A stretch of DNA of 64,000 bases from Pseudoalteromonas luteoviolacea H33-S (lineage in GTDB: Bacteria > Pseudomonadota > Gammaproteobacteria > Enterobacterales > Alteromonadaceae). Shown here one piece after another: positions 8,345 through 17,754 of this stretch; the first letter of the stretch is position 1, and each line of letters starts with the position of its first letter. The DNA lies in assembly GCF_001625695.1 (NCBI RefSeq), contig NZ_AUXY01000054.1:1-64000 (forward strand). The letters run 5' to 3'. The notes under the pieces are model-generated. The model saw only the letters and a list, made by a program, of their open reading frames with translations, was not told where the DNA came from and made no database searches. A program made the translations under genes and the position numbers.

Positions 8345-9142
8345 ATGGCATTGATTGAACGAAGTCAGGTAGGCGAGTTTTGTTGGTCTGAGCTTTGCAG
8401 CGCAGATTGGGCGGCAGGCAAAAGTTTTTATACTCAGTTGTTTGATTGGCAAAGTGTTGATCAGCCCATTGGTGAGGATTGTTATTACACCATGCTGCAA
8501 AAGCATGGCGTTGATATTGCTGCCATGTATGAAATGATGCCAGAGCAGCAAGCGGCAAAAATTCCAAGTCATTGGCTTGGATATATTGCGGTAGATAATG
8601 TGGATCAGCTGGCCGAGCGGGCAACGGCATTAGGGGCTGAGATCATTGCGGGTCCCCATGATGTACCCGAAGCTGGACGCATGGTAATGCTACATGAACC
8701 AGGAGGGGCGCATTTTGCCCTGTGGCAAGCCGGTGCGCACATAGGCACTCAGCGAGAGCTCGAAGCTAATGTCCCTTATTGGTATGAGTTGGCCAGTCAA
8801 AATAGTGCCAAAAGTGAGGCCTTTTACTGCAATTTACTGGGTTGGAAAGCTGATCATCAGGCGATGGAAAATATGGATTATGTGGTGTTTAGTCATCAAG
8901 GTAAACCCGTCGCTGGTATGCTCGAAATGACGGATGAATGGCAAGGTTTGCCACCACATTGGATGTTGTACTTTGCGGTGCTGGACTGTGACAAGTTAGC
9001 TGAAAAAGCAACCTCATTGGGCGGCGAGGTCTGTGTCCCACCAACAGATATCCCACAGGTTGGGCGCTTTGCTGTGATAACTGACCCTCAAGGAGCGGTA
9101 TTTTCCATTATGGCCTCTGCGATGGATGAAATCACAAGCTAG
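8345..9142 (+). CDS. VOC-family protein with two glyoxalase-like domains
   Basis: A 265-residue protein made of two repeated vicinal-oxygen-chelate halves (about 10-130 and 140-260). Each opens with a GEFCWSEL / PYWYELAS strand and ends with a PGGAHFALW / PQGAVFSIM strand. This is the 27-kDa CFP30B-like group, whose reaction is unknown in most members. The repeated VP..GR.(V/A).(L/I)(H/T)(E/D)P segments show the internal duplication. The 3' end overlaps the convergent gene at 9132-9878 by 11 bp. It is probably not part of the polyene pathway. Confidence 0.85.
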   Translation: MALIERSQVGEFCWSELCSADWAAGKSFYTQLFDWQSVDQPIGEDCYYTMLQKHGVDIAAMYEMMPEQQAAKIPSHWLGYIAVDNVDQLAERATALGAEIIAGPHDVPEAGRMVMLHEPGGAHFALWQAGAHIGTQRELEANVPYWYELASQNSAKSEAFYCNLLGWKADHQAMENMDYVVFSHQGKPVAGMLEMTDEWQGLPPHWMLYFAVLDCDKLAEKATSLGGEVCVPPTDIPQVGRFAVITDPQGAVFSIMASAMDEITS

Positions 9143-9878
9143 CCGGAACATGGTTGGTTAGCTTGATAATTTCACCATCGCAATCGGCAAACCCATTATT
9201 GATGCGATCAATAAAAGCGGCAAATTCGCCGCTTTTCATCATGCCTTGAATAATGCTATCAAGCTTTGGCACCAATGCTTGATGTTTTTTGTGAATATAG
9301 TGGCGTATCACAATGCCCTTGGCGGGTAAAATACGCATGTAAATTTTATTCAGTCCGGAGCTGCATAAAGAGCCAATACTAAAGTGATCGGTTGCAAGCA
9401 ATTGGTCACTGTGATGCCGTGTTAATGCCTGAAATGCCGAAACATTGTTTTTAACACCATGGCAAGTGAGTTTGGTACGACGACAAAAGCTGGTGGTGAT
9501 CAAGCTTCCTTCAATGGTGATGATGTCACTGTCATTGCTGATGTGACACAGCTCTGGCTTTAAGCAAAATACCGCAAGTCGAACAGTGGCTAAGGGGGTC
9601 GGAATAGCAATAAGTTGAGTGTATGCGCTCATTTCATTTGCGGCACGTCCAGCCTCCGCATCAAAGCGGCCACTGTCGACCCATTGCAATCCACGCTGTG
9701 TTGGCAAGTAGTGAAAGCTCGGTTGGATATCCAGTGGGCCATAAATACGTGTGAAGATATCCTCGATTTGCTCTTTGGCTAAATGGAATGACAACCCCTC
9801 ACTGATATTGATGTTGAACTCTTTGGCTAATGACTGATTGCATACCCACAGTAACATCAATGCAATTAAGCGATACAC
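9132..9878 (-). CDS. Periplasmic solute-binding-like protein (SBP_bac_3 type)
   Basis: A 248-residue exported protein. Residues 1-18 form a signal peptide (MYRLIALMLLWVCNQSLA) ending in a plausible cleavage site. The remainder has the look of the degenerate SBP_bac_3 proteins common in Alteromonadales, with FHYLPTQRGLQWVDSGRFDAEAGR near residues 56-79, a region that in relatives lines the ligand cleft. No ABC permease or ATPase lies nearby, so it may act as a sensor-like binding protein or an orphan. Ligand unknown. Confidence 0.65.
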   Translation of the reverse strand: MYRLIALMLLWVCNQSLAKEFNINISEGLSFHLAKEQIEDIFTRIYGPLDIQPSFHYLPTQRGLQWVDSGRFDAEAGRAANEMSAYTQLIAIPTPLATVRLAVFCLKPELCHISNDSDIITIEGSLITTSFCRRTKLTCHGVKNNVSAFQALTRHHSDQLLATDHFSIGSLCSSGLNKIYMRILPAKGIVIRHYIHKKHQALVPKLDSIIQGMMKSGEFAAFIDRINNGFADCDGEIIKLTNHVPASL

Positions 9879-10020
9879 AGTTCTTCCTAATCTTTGCTGC
9901 TTGGTTTAAGCCTAGCAGAAGTCTTCAATTGCAGGCAGTTTGCGTGTAATTATTCTCTTGAATCCCACTGTGTTTGCCCCAACAACTAAGATAAATCGTG
10001 ACCTAAACTAAGAGGGAAAC

Positions 10021-10686
10021 ATGACCAAACACGTAGTGATCACTGGAGCAAATAGAGGTATCGGACTGGAGTTTTGTCGTCAATATAAGGCGCAGGGCCA
10101 TCAAGTGACGGCTGTGGTGAGACGCTCATCTGCAGAGCTTGATGCATTAAACGTAGACGTGATTGATAATATTGATGTAAGTCTTGAGCAGGATGTTGCG
10201 CGTCTAGCTGAATTAATGGCATCGAAGACCATTGATATACTGATAAATAATGCCGGTATTTTTAGTAATGAAAGTCTTGCTGAGATGGATTTTTCCCAGC
10301 TAGAAGCCCAATTGGCTGTCAATGCGGTGGCTCCAGTGCGCGTGACACATGCACTGCAATCTCATCTCTCAAGCGGCGCTAAAGTAGCGATGATCACCAG
10401 TCGTATGGGTTCAATTGAAGACAATGGCTCTGGTGCTTATATTGGCTATCGTATGTCAAAAGCCGCGCTCAATGCGGCAGGAGTGAGTTTGGCCCATGAG
10501 CTTAAACCTAGAGGCGTTGCTGTGGCACTACTGCATCCTGGATTTGTACAAACGCAAATGGTCAATTTTGCCGGCGATATTTCTGCACAGGCGTCAGCAG
10601 AGCGATTGATCTTGCGTATAGAAGAACTCAATCTGACAAACTCGGGGTCATTTTGGCATTCAAACGGTGAGTTATTACCTTGGTAA
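10021..10686 (+). CDS. SDR-family oxidoreductase (C-factor-like)
   Basis: A 221-residue classical short-chain dehydrogenase. The nucleotide-binding motif TGANRGIG lies at residues 8-15, the NNAG motif near 75-78, a catalytic-type Ser in MITSRMGS near 123, and YRMSKAALN with the YxxxK pair near 142. It should be a cytoplasmic NAD(P)-dependent reductase or dehydrogenase; the substrate is unknown. AAGAGGGAAAC precedes the ATG. It stands alone and could in principle supply ketoreductase activity to the APE genes, but it resembles CsgA/C-factor proteins rather than FabG. Confidence 0.85.
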   Translation: MTKHVVITGANRGIGLEFCRQYKAQGHQVTAVVRRSSAELDALNVDVIDNIDVSLEQDVARLAELMASKTIDILINNAGIFSNESLAEMDFSQLEAQLAVNAVAPVRVTHALQSHLSSGAKVAMITSRMGSIEDNGSGAYIGYRMSKAALNAAGVSLAHELKPRGVAVALLHPGFVQTQMVNFAGDISAQASAERLILRIEELNLTNSGSFWHSNGELLPW

Positions 10687-10790
10687 TTAAATGACGGCGA
10701 TGGGTCGAGTACAGCGGCCCACGCATTGTTGTTCGGGGCTGCGCTGGTGAACTATGCTACACTTGCAAAAAAATCACCTCAGAGACCCGT

Positions 10791-11192
10791 ATGGAACTGC
10801 AAGAAAATACGCCATTAACACTTCCTCTTTTTCAATTAAATGAGCAACTAGAAAATCGCGATATTGAGTCACCTGATATGCAATTGTCGGTTAACTTAAC
10901 CTCTGATTTACTCGCGAACTTATGCCAAAACCCAGCACCAGAGCAAAGCATGAGCATTCCACTAGAAGACTATGCGGTGACTGACATTGAAGCCAGCTTT
11001 ACAGCCGCTTTGAATGATGGACATCAAGCGCAGCTAATTTTAAATCATGGTCCCGTACTCAGTGCGGTTTTAAGCCCAGTAGGCGAAGAGATGCTATTTG
11101 TTTCTCCACCTGTCGACATGATGCCAACCTTCGATCTTGGTCTAGATGACGAAGATGATGAAGAAGACGAAGAGACGGCAAAAAATAGTTAA
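10791..11192 (+). CDS. Uncharacterised acidic protein upstream of cti
   Basis: A 133-residue protein that I do not recognise. It is strongly acidic, ends in an Asp/Glu run (DLGLDDEDDEEDEE) and has no signal peptide, Cys pair or membrane segment. Its stop lies 17 bp before the start of the cis/trans isomerase gene, so the two are probably cotranscribed. The single Cys and the middle LSPVGEEMLFVSPPVDMM segment give no family clue. It could be a small cytosolic accessory protein. Confidence is for it being a gene, based on good context and clean spacing. Confidence 0.7.
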   Translation: MELQENTPLTLPLFQLNEQLENRDIESPDMQLSVNLTSDLLANLCQNPAPEQSMSIPLEDYAVTDIEASFTAALNDGHQAQLILNHGPVLSAVLSPVGEEMLFVSPPVDMMPTFDLGLDDEDDEEDEETAKNS

Positions 11193-11208
11193 GCGAAGAG
11201 GGGAGTAC

Positions 11209-13545
11209 ATGTTGCAAAAGCGCGTGATTTGGCTGGCCAGTGCTCTGTTAGCACTCAGTGGTTGTGCCATACTGGGAGTGAGTCACTATGATGATTTATT
11301 TGGACCAGAGCAACCACGTCAACGAGTGGTTGATTACCGTCAAGGTGGCGCGCAGTATTTGCAGCAAGTAAAGCCCATTTTGGATAATCGCTGTGTGGTG
11401 TGTCACGGCTGCTATGATGCGCCTTGTCAGTTAAAGCTGAGTTCGCCACAAGGCATTGAGCGCGGATTGAGTAAAGCGTTGGTGTATGACGGTACGCGTA
11501 TCTTAGCGACACCACCAACGCGCCTCTTATTTGATGCAACCACGACTGCCCAGTGGCGAGATAAGGGGTTTACGCCAGTATTAAATGAACGTGTGCAAAC
11601 CCCTTATGCTAATTTGCAAGGCAGTGTGATGTATCACAGTCTACTGCTCAAACAGCGCACGGCGTTTCCTGTGCAATCAGTCTTAGGTGAAGAGTACGAC
11701 TTTTCATTAGATAGACAGCAGACATGTCCAACGATGGATGAGTATGAGCAATACGCCAATACCAATCCACATGCCGGCATGCCCTATGGTTTACCGGCAC
11801 TGACCTCTCAAGAATATGCTCAGCTGCAGAGTTGGCTTGAGCAAGGCGCACGGATGGGAGAAGTCCCCGCGCCAAAGACCTCTGTGATTGCTCAGGTCAA
11901 TAAATGGGAAGTGTTTTTAAATCAATCAGGCAATAAACATCAGTTGGCTGCACGCTATATTTATGAACATTGGTATTTGGCCAATATCTACTTTAGTGAC
12001 CATAGCCATTCAGACTTTTTTAAGTTGGTGAGATCAAAAACTCCACCTGGAGAGCCGGTTGAGTTGATCGCAACTGTTCGGCCATTTGACGACCCGAAAG
12101 TCTCACGAGTTTATTATCGCCTGATGCATGAGCGCAGCTCCATTTTGTCTAAAACACATCTGCCGCTGGCGCTCAGTGATAAAAAAATGGCCCGCTTGTA
12201 TGCGCAATTTATTGGCAGTGATTATCAAGTATCTGAGTTGCCCGGTTATGCGCCCAAATTGGCCGCAAACCCATTTAAGACATTTGCAGCCATACCGGTT
12301 AAGTCGCGCTATCAATTTATGTTGGACGAAGCTGAGCTGATCGTAAAAGGCTTCATTAAAGGCCCTGTATGTCGCGGGCAAATCGCCCTGAATGTGATTA
12401 ATGACCATTTCTGGGTAACCTTTGTTGACCCTGATAAAAATGCGTCCCCAGCGGTAGAAGCACTGTTGATAGCCCATGATGATGATTTGTTGTTGCCTGC
12501 AGCTGAGCAGAGTAATGCCTTGCCGCTATCGAGCTGGGCAAAATACGCCAAACATCAAAGTGATTACCTAGAAGCAAAAACGCGCTTGTCGGAAGAGATA
12601 TTTAACCAAGGTGGTAAGTTAGACTTAAACTTGATCTGGCAAGGAGATGGTCATAACCCCAATGCAGCCTTGACTATTTTCCGTCATTTTAACAGTGCAA
12701 CCGTTGTCAAAGGGCTTGTGGGGCAGCAGCCAAAAACCGCTTGGGTATTAGACTATGCACTGTTTGAACGCATTCATTATTTGCTGGTGGCTGGTTTTGA
12801 CGTCTATGGCAATATAGGTCATCAATTAATAACGCGATTATATATGGACTTTTTGCGCCTGGAAGGCGAGCAGAACTTTTTGAATTTACTGCCGCAAAGC
12901 CACCGCCAAGCCATTAAACAGCACTGGTACCGCAACTCTCATTTGAGTTTAAGCGAGTTTATTAATCGCAAGAGCTTGTTGGGCGCACCGAGCCATATTC
13001 AGTATCACAGTCACGACCCACAACGCGAGCTCTATGACAAATTGACAGCCTATTTAACACCTGTATTGCATACAGAATATGATTATATGTCAGTCCCTGA
13101 GACGTTAAAAACACTGAATCATTTATCCATTGAAGCCATCAATACATTGCCGCAAGTGACGTTTATTTTGGCAAGCGACGAGTTGGGCGAACTCAAGGGC
13201 TATACCTTGCTGCGCCACAATGCCCATTTTAATATCTCATCTTTACTGAATGAAGCAGGTCAGCGAGCGTATAAAGAGGATTATGTGACCCTGTTACCAG
13301 GTTTTGTTGGAGATTACCCTGAAGCCATATGGTACTTGCCAAATCAAGCGCACATAACCGCGTTTAGCGATGGCTTAAAGCAGGTCTCGGATGAAGCAAG
13401 TTATCAGGCGTTAAAAGCGCAGTTTGGGATCAGACGCACCCATCCTCAGTTTTGGCAATATAGTGACTTACTGCATCAGATTGCCCAGCAGGCGCGAGGT
13501 GTAGAGTTTGGTCTATTTGATTACAACCGATTAGAGAATCGATAA
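11209..13545 (+). CDS. cti: Fatty acid cis/trans isomerase
   Basis: A 778-residue periplasmic haem protein of the Cti family. It converts cis-unsaturated acyl chains of membrane phospholipids to trans, stiffening the membrane under solvent or heat stress. The start is ATG 11209 after GAGGGGAG; the frame extends upstream but that part overlaps the previous gene and is basic and non-family-like. Residues 1-19 form a signal with a lipobox-like LSGC (Cys19). The c-type haem motif CVVCH is at residues 62-66, as in Pseudomonas Cti. Length agrees with the family (about 760-790). Confidence 0.92.
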   Translation: MLQKRVIWLASALLALSGCAILGVSHYDDLFGPEQPRQRVVDYRQGGAQYLQQVKPILDNRCVVCHGCYDAPCQLKLSSPQGIERGLSKALVYDGTRILATPPTRLLFDATTTAQWRDKGFTPVLNERVQTPYANLQGSVMYHSLLLKQRTAFPVQSVLGEEYDFSLDRQQTCPTMDEYEQYANTNPHAGMPYGLPALTSQEYAQLQSWLEQGARMGEVPAPKTSVIAQVNKWEVFLNQSGNKHQLAARYIYEHWYLANIYFSDHSHSDFFKLVRSKTPPGEPVELIATVRPFDDPKVSRVYYRLMHERSSILSKTHLPLALSDKKMARLYAQFIGSDYQVSELPGYAPKLAANPFKTFAAIPVKSRYQFMLDEAELIVKGFIKGPVCRGQIALNVINDHFWVTFVDPDKNASPAVEALLIAHDDDLLLPAAEQSNALPLSSWAKYAKHQSDYLEAKTRLSEEIFNQGGKLDLNLIWQGDGHNPNAALTIFRHFNSATVVKGLVGQQPKTAWVLDYALFERIHYLLVAGFDVYGNIGHQLITRLYMDFLRLEGEQNFLNLLPQSHRQAIKQHWYRNSHLSLSEFINRKSLLGAPSHIQYHSHDPQRELYDKLTAYLTPVLHTEYDYMSVPETLKTLNHLSIEAINTLPQVTFILASDELGELKGYTLLRHNAHFNISSLLNEAGQRAYKEDYVTLLPGFVGDYPEAIWYLPNQAHITAFSDGLKQVSDEASYQALKAQFGIRRTHPQFWQYSDLLHQIAQQARGVEFGLFDYNRLENR

Positions 13546-13583
13546 ATAAAAAAGTGGTGACAGCAGCTCAGCTGACACCACTT
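13546..13583 (-). terminator. Terminator for the peroxiredoxin-like gene
   Basis: On the minus strand the stem AAGTGGTG / CACCACTT, with an inner CAGC / GCTG pair, is followed by a T-run (TTTTTTATTTAT). It lies 10 bp past the stop of the minus-strand gene at 13594. On the plus strand there is no T-run, so it serves mainly the minus strand. Confidence 0.8.
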
Positions 13584-13593
13584 ATCGCCTCGT

Positions 13594-14220
13594 TTAAAGT
13601 TTACTGGATGCTGTCGCTGCAGCGAGTAACACATTTTCATCCAAACGCACTTTGTAATTTGGATTCGCGTATTGGAACTGAATTAAGCCCTTTTTATCGA
13701 TAACAAAGACTGCAGGCACAGGGAGTGCAACACGGTCCTTCCCATCGAGGTCGACAAAGTTCACGCCTAACTTGTTACGATATGCTTTGGCGGTTTTGTC
13801 GTCCAAGTAGTAAGCCAACCCGAGTGCTTGAGAATAAGCCAGCTCAGCATCAGACAGCAGCATATAATTGGGTGACTCTATGGTGCTTTTAGCAAGAGAC
13901 TGTGGTGAGTCTGGTGAGATAGCCACTATCTGCACACCTAATTTTTTCAGTTGCGGCTCAATTTTTTGGATCCCGTTTAGTTGGCGCACACAGTATGGGC
14001 ACCATCCGCCACGATAAACGACCACGAGGGTCGTTTTGTTTTGATATAGCTTGGCTAAATCGACCGCTTTACCCTGATTATTTTTTAATGTTATCGCTGG
14101 CGCCTCTAATCCCGGTAGCAGCGGCGCCACCGTTTCTTGTGAATTACTGATGTTGGTGACAGTGGCCGCAGATGCGCTTGGTAGCACAGCTAACAGTAAA
14201 GCAAAGAGTAATACTTGCAT
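13594..14220 (-). CDS. Exported peroxiredoxin-like (AhpC/TSA family) protein
   Basis: A 208-residue thioredoxin-fold protein. Residues 1-19 are a Sec signal peptide, so it acts outside the cytoplasm. The motif GGWCPYC (Cys74, Cys77) puts two cysteines in a CxxC arrangement, as in the AhpC/TSA 'peroxiredoxin-like' group rather than a classical 2-Cys peroxiredoxin. It probably reduces peroxide or exchanges disulfides in the periplasm. Its own terminator lies downstream, and dut is divergent upstream. Confidence 0.85.
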   Translation of the reverse strand: MQVLLFALLLAVLPSASAATVTNISNSQETVAPLLPGLEAPAITLKNNQGKAVDLAKLYQNKTTLVVVYRGGWCPYCVRQLNGIQKIEPQLKKLGVQIVAISPDSPQSLAKSTIESPNYMLLSDAELAYSQALGLAYYLDDKTAKAYRNKLGVNFVDLDGKDRVALPVPAVFVIDKKGLIQFQYANPNYKVRLDENVLLAAATASSKL

Positions 14221-14339
14221 AAGTTCCTCGATAAAAATGATTGGTCAGTGATATAAGACAGGCAAAGTGACGAAAGGCTTTCGCTCGGGTATGATATTGT
14301 GTGTAACTTTTATAATTTATCAGGTCAAAGAGAGCGAAT

Positions 14340-14960
14340 ATGTCTGCAAATATCACAAAGCTGGTGGTAATGCTGGAAATGCAAAATGCGATGAATACCA
14401 AGGTGCATGAGCAATGGTTTAGTCAGGGTTTTGAATGGTATCGAGCAATTTGGGTCGAGTGTGCAGAAATGCTAGACCACTACGGTTGGAAGTGGTGGAA
14501 AAAACAAACGCCAGACACAGAGCAGGTGATCTTAGAGCTGGTAGATATTTTTCACTTTGGTTTATCACTGCGTATTGATGGCGAAACCTCATTTGAAGAG
14601 TTGGCAAAGCAGTTAGATAAAGAGCTTGCTGCTCCGAGCCAAGCTGATGACTTCAAACAAACGCTTGAGTTGTTGGCAGCCAGTGCTGTGGCTGACAAAG
14701 CATTTAATGCGGCAGCATTTGCAGGATGCATGGCGCAAATTGGTATGAGTATCGATGATTTATACCGAGGGTATGTGGGTAAAAATACGTTGAACTTCTT
14801 CCGTCAAGATCACGGTTACAAAGAGGGTACCTATATCAAAGAGTGGGATGGCAAAGAGGATAATGAGCACTTGGTGGAGATAGTTAAAAGTCTAGACACT
14901 GAGCATCCAGACTTTGCTAAGCAAGTATATAGCGGCTTACAGGCACGCTACCCTGCGTAA
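14340..14960 (+). CDS. dut: dUTP diphosphatase, dimeric (dUTPase_2/MazG-like fold)
   Basis: A 206-residue all-alpha dUTPase of the dimeric type, unlike the trimeric E. coli enzyme. The helical metal-binding segment WVECAEMLDHYGWKWWKK (residues 39-56) and ELVDIFHFGLSLRI (about 68-81) carry the expected EExxE/ExxD-type acidic residues. It hydrolyses dUTP to dUMP and PPi, keeping uracil out of DNA. AAAGAGAGCGAAT precedes the ATG. It is convergent with yrfG, one base apart. Confidence 0.88.
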   Translation: MSANITKLVVMLEMQNAMNTKVHEQWFSQGFEWYRAIWVECAEMLDHYGWKWWKKQTPDTEQVILELVDIFHFGLSLRIDGETSFEELAKQLDKELAAPSQADDFKQTLELLAASAVADKAFNAAAFAGCMAQIGMSIDDLYRGYVGKNTLNFFRQDHGYKEGTYIKEWDGKEDNEHLVEIVKSLDTEHPDFAKQVYSGLQARYPA

Positions 14961-14961
14961 T

Positions 14962-15633
14962 TTACGTAATGGGTAAGAGTGTACGATAGTCACTGATGGC
15001 CATATAGTCAGTGATCTCCTTTGGAGGTTGCTGACTGTCAGGGTTATTGATCGCCAATAAGTGGCCAATGCCATATTCTTTTGCAGCAGCTAATACGCTT
15101 AAGCTGTCATCTACAAATAAAGTCCGCGACTTATCAAAACCAAGGTCTGCTTGCACTTGCTGCCAAAGAGATTGACTTTCTTTACTGACACCATATTCAT
15201 GGGTCGAAATGATCTTGTCCAAGTAGCCATCGAATTGCGTGCCAATGAGCTGAGTGCGCTCTATTTTAAGGCTTAAGCTATCTGGGTGGGCATTGGTAAG
15301 TAGCACCAATTCTTTACCTGCATCTTTGAGCGCCTGTAAAAAGTCTGGCACATCCTCTCTGAGCGAAATGAGATGTTCCACTTCGCGTTTGAGTTCCATA
15401 ATCGGTAGCTGAAGTTCTGCTTGCCAGTAATCAAGGCAATACCATTCAATCTGCCCTGTTACGGCTTCATATCTGGCAAGAATATCTGCGCGAGCTTGTT
15501 CAAGCGTAAGGCCCTGTCTGAGTGCATGGGCTTTGGGGATGATCTCCAACCAAAAATGGTTATCAAAATGAAGATCTAAAAGGGTGCCGTCCATATCGAG
15601 TAAGACGGTATCGATTTTTGACCAATTTAGCAT
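14962..15633 (-). CDS. yrfG: GMP/IMP nucleotidase, HAD family
   Basis: A 223-residue haloacid dehalogenase-superfamily phosphatase. Motif I is DMDGT (nucleophile Asp13, acid/base Asp15), motif II is LLTNAH near 112-117, and motif IV is LFVDDSLSV near 172-180. YrfG removes the 5'-phosphate of GMP and IMP in E. coli. It sits divergently next to nudE, the common gammaproteobacterial arrangement with nudE and cysQ. Confidence 0.9.
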   Translation of the reverse strand: MLNWSKIDTVLLDMDGTLLDLHFDNHFWLEIIPKAHALRQGLTLEQARADILARYEAVTGQIEWYCLDYWQAELQLPIMELKREVEHLISLREDVPDFLQALKDAGKELVLLTNAHPDSLSLKIERTQLIGTQFDGYLDKIISTHEYGVSKESQSLWQQVQADLGFDKSRTLFVDDSLSVLAAAKEYGIGHLLAINNPDSQQPPKEITDYMAISDYRTLLPIT

Positions 15634-15693
15634 AGGCTTTTAACTGCAAAGGCTTTATGATTAGGTTATCCACATCATAGCAAATAAAAGTTT

Positions 15694-16257
15694 ATGTCAC
15701 AGAAAAAGCATCCCTGTCCGCCGGAAATTTTGTCATCTGATGTCGTTGCCTCGAGTCGGTTGTTTACCGTTGAAGCTTTATCCTTAGAGTTTTCAAATGG
15801 TGAGCGAAGGCAATACGAGCGGGTTAAAGGTGGTGGTCGCGGGGCGGTCATGATTGTGCCAATAACGGCTGAAAATGAACTATTATTAGTAAGAGAATAC
15901 TGTGCAGGCACACATGACTATCAACTGGGCTTCCCTAAAGGGCTCATTGATCCAGGTGAGACACCCATAGAAGCTGGTAATCGAGAATTAAAAGAGGAAG
16001 TCGGATTTGGCGCCAATGAATTTGTCGACTTAAAAACGGTTTCTCTTGCGCCCAGCTATTTCAAAGCACATATGCATATTTTATTTGCAAAAGATTTGTA
16101 CCCTGAACGTTTAGAAGGAGATGAGCCGGAACCGCTGGTGGTGGTGAAATGGCCCCTTGATGACTGGCAATCTCTACTGGATCAAAGTGACTTTACTGAA
16201 GCGCGTAGTGTGGCTGCACTGTTGTTATTACAGCAGCATTTATTAAAGGAGGTTTAA
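15694..16257 (+). CDS. nudE: ADP compounds hydrolase, Nudix family
   Basis: A 187-residue Nudix hydrolase. The full Nudix box runs from GLIDPGETPIEAG to RELKEEVGF (about residues 89-111). NudE cleaves ADP-ribose, NADH and diadenosine polyphosphates to AMP plus a phosphorylated product. It ends one base before the cysQ start, with the cysQ Shine-Dalgarno inside its 3' end. The pairing of nudE with cysQ, both handling adenylate by-products, is conserved. Confidence 0.92.
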   Translation: MSQKKHPCPPEILSSDVVASSRLFTVEALSLEFSNGERRQYERVKGGGRGAVMIVPITAENELLLVREYCAGTHDYQLGFPKGLIDPGETPIEAGNRELKEEVGFGANEFVDLKTVSLAPSYFKAHMHILFAKDLYPERLEGDEPEPLVVVKWPLDDWQSLLDQSDFTEARSVAALLLLQQHLLKEV

Positions 16258-16258
16258 A

Positions 16259-17050
16259 TTGCAAACCTACTTAGAGCCATGTATTGAACTTGCGCAATTG
16301 GCAGGTAAGGCCATTATGGCTATTTATCAGCAAGATGATATTGGTCAACAGGAAAAGTCTGATCATACCCCTGTCACTGCCGCTGATTTGGCTGCCAATG
16401 AGGTATTGCTCAATGGCTTAAAAGCGCTCGCGCCGGATATTCCCGTGATGTCTGAAGAAACGCCTATTCCCCCGCTTGAGCAGCGACAAGATTGGCAACG
16501 TTATTGGCTTTTAGACCCAATGGATGGAACCGGTGAGTTTATTTTGCAAAGTGGCGATTTTGCGGTCAACATTGCTTTGATTGAGGGGAATCAGCCCGTA
16601 TTGGGTGTGATCCATTGGCCAGCAAAAAATGTCACTTATTTTGCGACTAAAGGGGCCGGAGCATATAAGCGCTCAGGCGAGACGGATGAGCAAATATTCG
16701 TGGCGCCACCTGATACGCTAACGCTTGCTGTGAGCCGACGACAAAAAATCGAAGCAGTGAGCCAGTATTTAAATAGTCAGTTTGATACGATTGCACTGGG
16801 CTCTTGCTCATTAAAAGCGTGTATTATCGCTGAAGGCAAAGCGGATTGCTTTTTACGTGTCGGCCCAACAGGAGAGTGGGACACGGGGGCATCTCAAGTG
16901 ATTGTAGAAGAAGCGGGCGGATGTATTACTGATGCACAATTCAATCCGTTGACTTATAACCAAAGAGAGACCACTGAAAACCCTGACTTTATTGTTATGG
17001 GTCACCCTGATTGGCAGTTTCAGAAGTTGATCAGCCCTCATCAAAGGTAA
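16259..17050 (+). CDS. cysQ: 3'(2'),5'-bisphosphate nucleotidase
   Basis: A 263-residue inositol-monophosphatase-family enzyme. The metal-binding motif DPMDGTGEFI lies near residues 87-96 and EWDTGASQVIVEEAGG near 205-220. CysQ converts 3'-phosphoadenosine 5'-phosphate (PAP) to AMP, recycling the by-product of sulfate assimilation. The start is TTG 16259 with AAGGAGG about 6 nt upstream; no ATG fits. It follows nudE after one base and is clearly in the same operon. Confidence 0.9.
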   Translation: MQTYLEPCIELAQLAGKAIMAIYQQDDIGQQEKSDHTPVTAADLAANEVLLNGLKALAPDIPVMSEETPIPPLEQRQDWQRYWLLDPMDGTGEFILQSGDFAVNIALIEGNQPVLGVIHWPAKNVTYFATKGAGAYKRSGETDEQIFVAPPDTLTLAVSRRQKIEAVSQYLNSQFDTIALGSCSLKACIIAEGKADCFLRVGPTGEWDTGASQVIVEEAGGCITDAQFNPLTYNQRETTENPDFIVMGHPDWQFQKLISPHQR

Positions 17051-17204
17051 TGAGTAAGGTTCTGGCTGCGTATTTTTGTCATGTAACGTGGGTAAAATAC
17101 GTGGTTGGCACGTTAAGCTTTCTACTCAAATACGCGCTTTTCTAAAGAAAAACACAGTTTTGCCGTATTTTTGTTCATTTGAGCAATTATTTTTTGTCAA
17201 ATCC

Positions 17205-17232
17205 TTGCAATAAAAATAAATTTAGATATTAT
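17205..17232 (+). promoter_or_regulatory. Sigma-70 promoter of the tRNA-fMet operon
   Basis: TTGCAA at 17205-17210, a 16-nt spacer and TATTAT at 17227-17232, followed by a GC-containing discriminator (AGCGACC) of the type found at stringently controlled stable-RNA promoters. It lies about 65 nt before the first tRNA. Confidence 0.65.
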
Positions 17233-17301
17233 AGCGACCTCTTTAAGGAAGAGCTGCAAAGCACTGACTTAAAGAAGCATCGATTTATTGATGCATACAG
17301 G

Positions 17302-17378
<77 letters not shown>

Positions 17379-17422
17379 ACTTCTTAGTTAAGAAAGAAGC
17401 AAAACAAACTTAACATTACAGG

Positions 17423-17499
<77 letters not shown>

Positions 17500-17543
17500 A
17501 CTTCTTAGTTAAGAAAGAAGCAAAACAAACTTAACAATACAGG

Positions 17544-17620
<77 letters not shown>

Positions 17621-17754
17621 ACTCCCTGTATTAATCAAAAATATCACTGATTTATTTCCCCTTTAAATTAATATCACTCATATTTATTAAAATAATTTTT
17701 TTCTGTTTATTTAAAATAAGCGCACTATTCAGTACGCTGGTTATTTCTTATCGC

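Noticed and set aside
10021..10686. SDR as the missing ketoreductase of the aryl-polyene pathway
   Set aside because: It resembles C-factor-type SDRs rather than FabG/ApeQ and is separated from the APE genes by two unrelated genes, one on the opposite strand.
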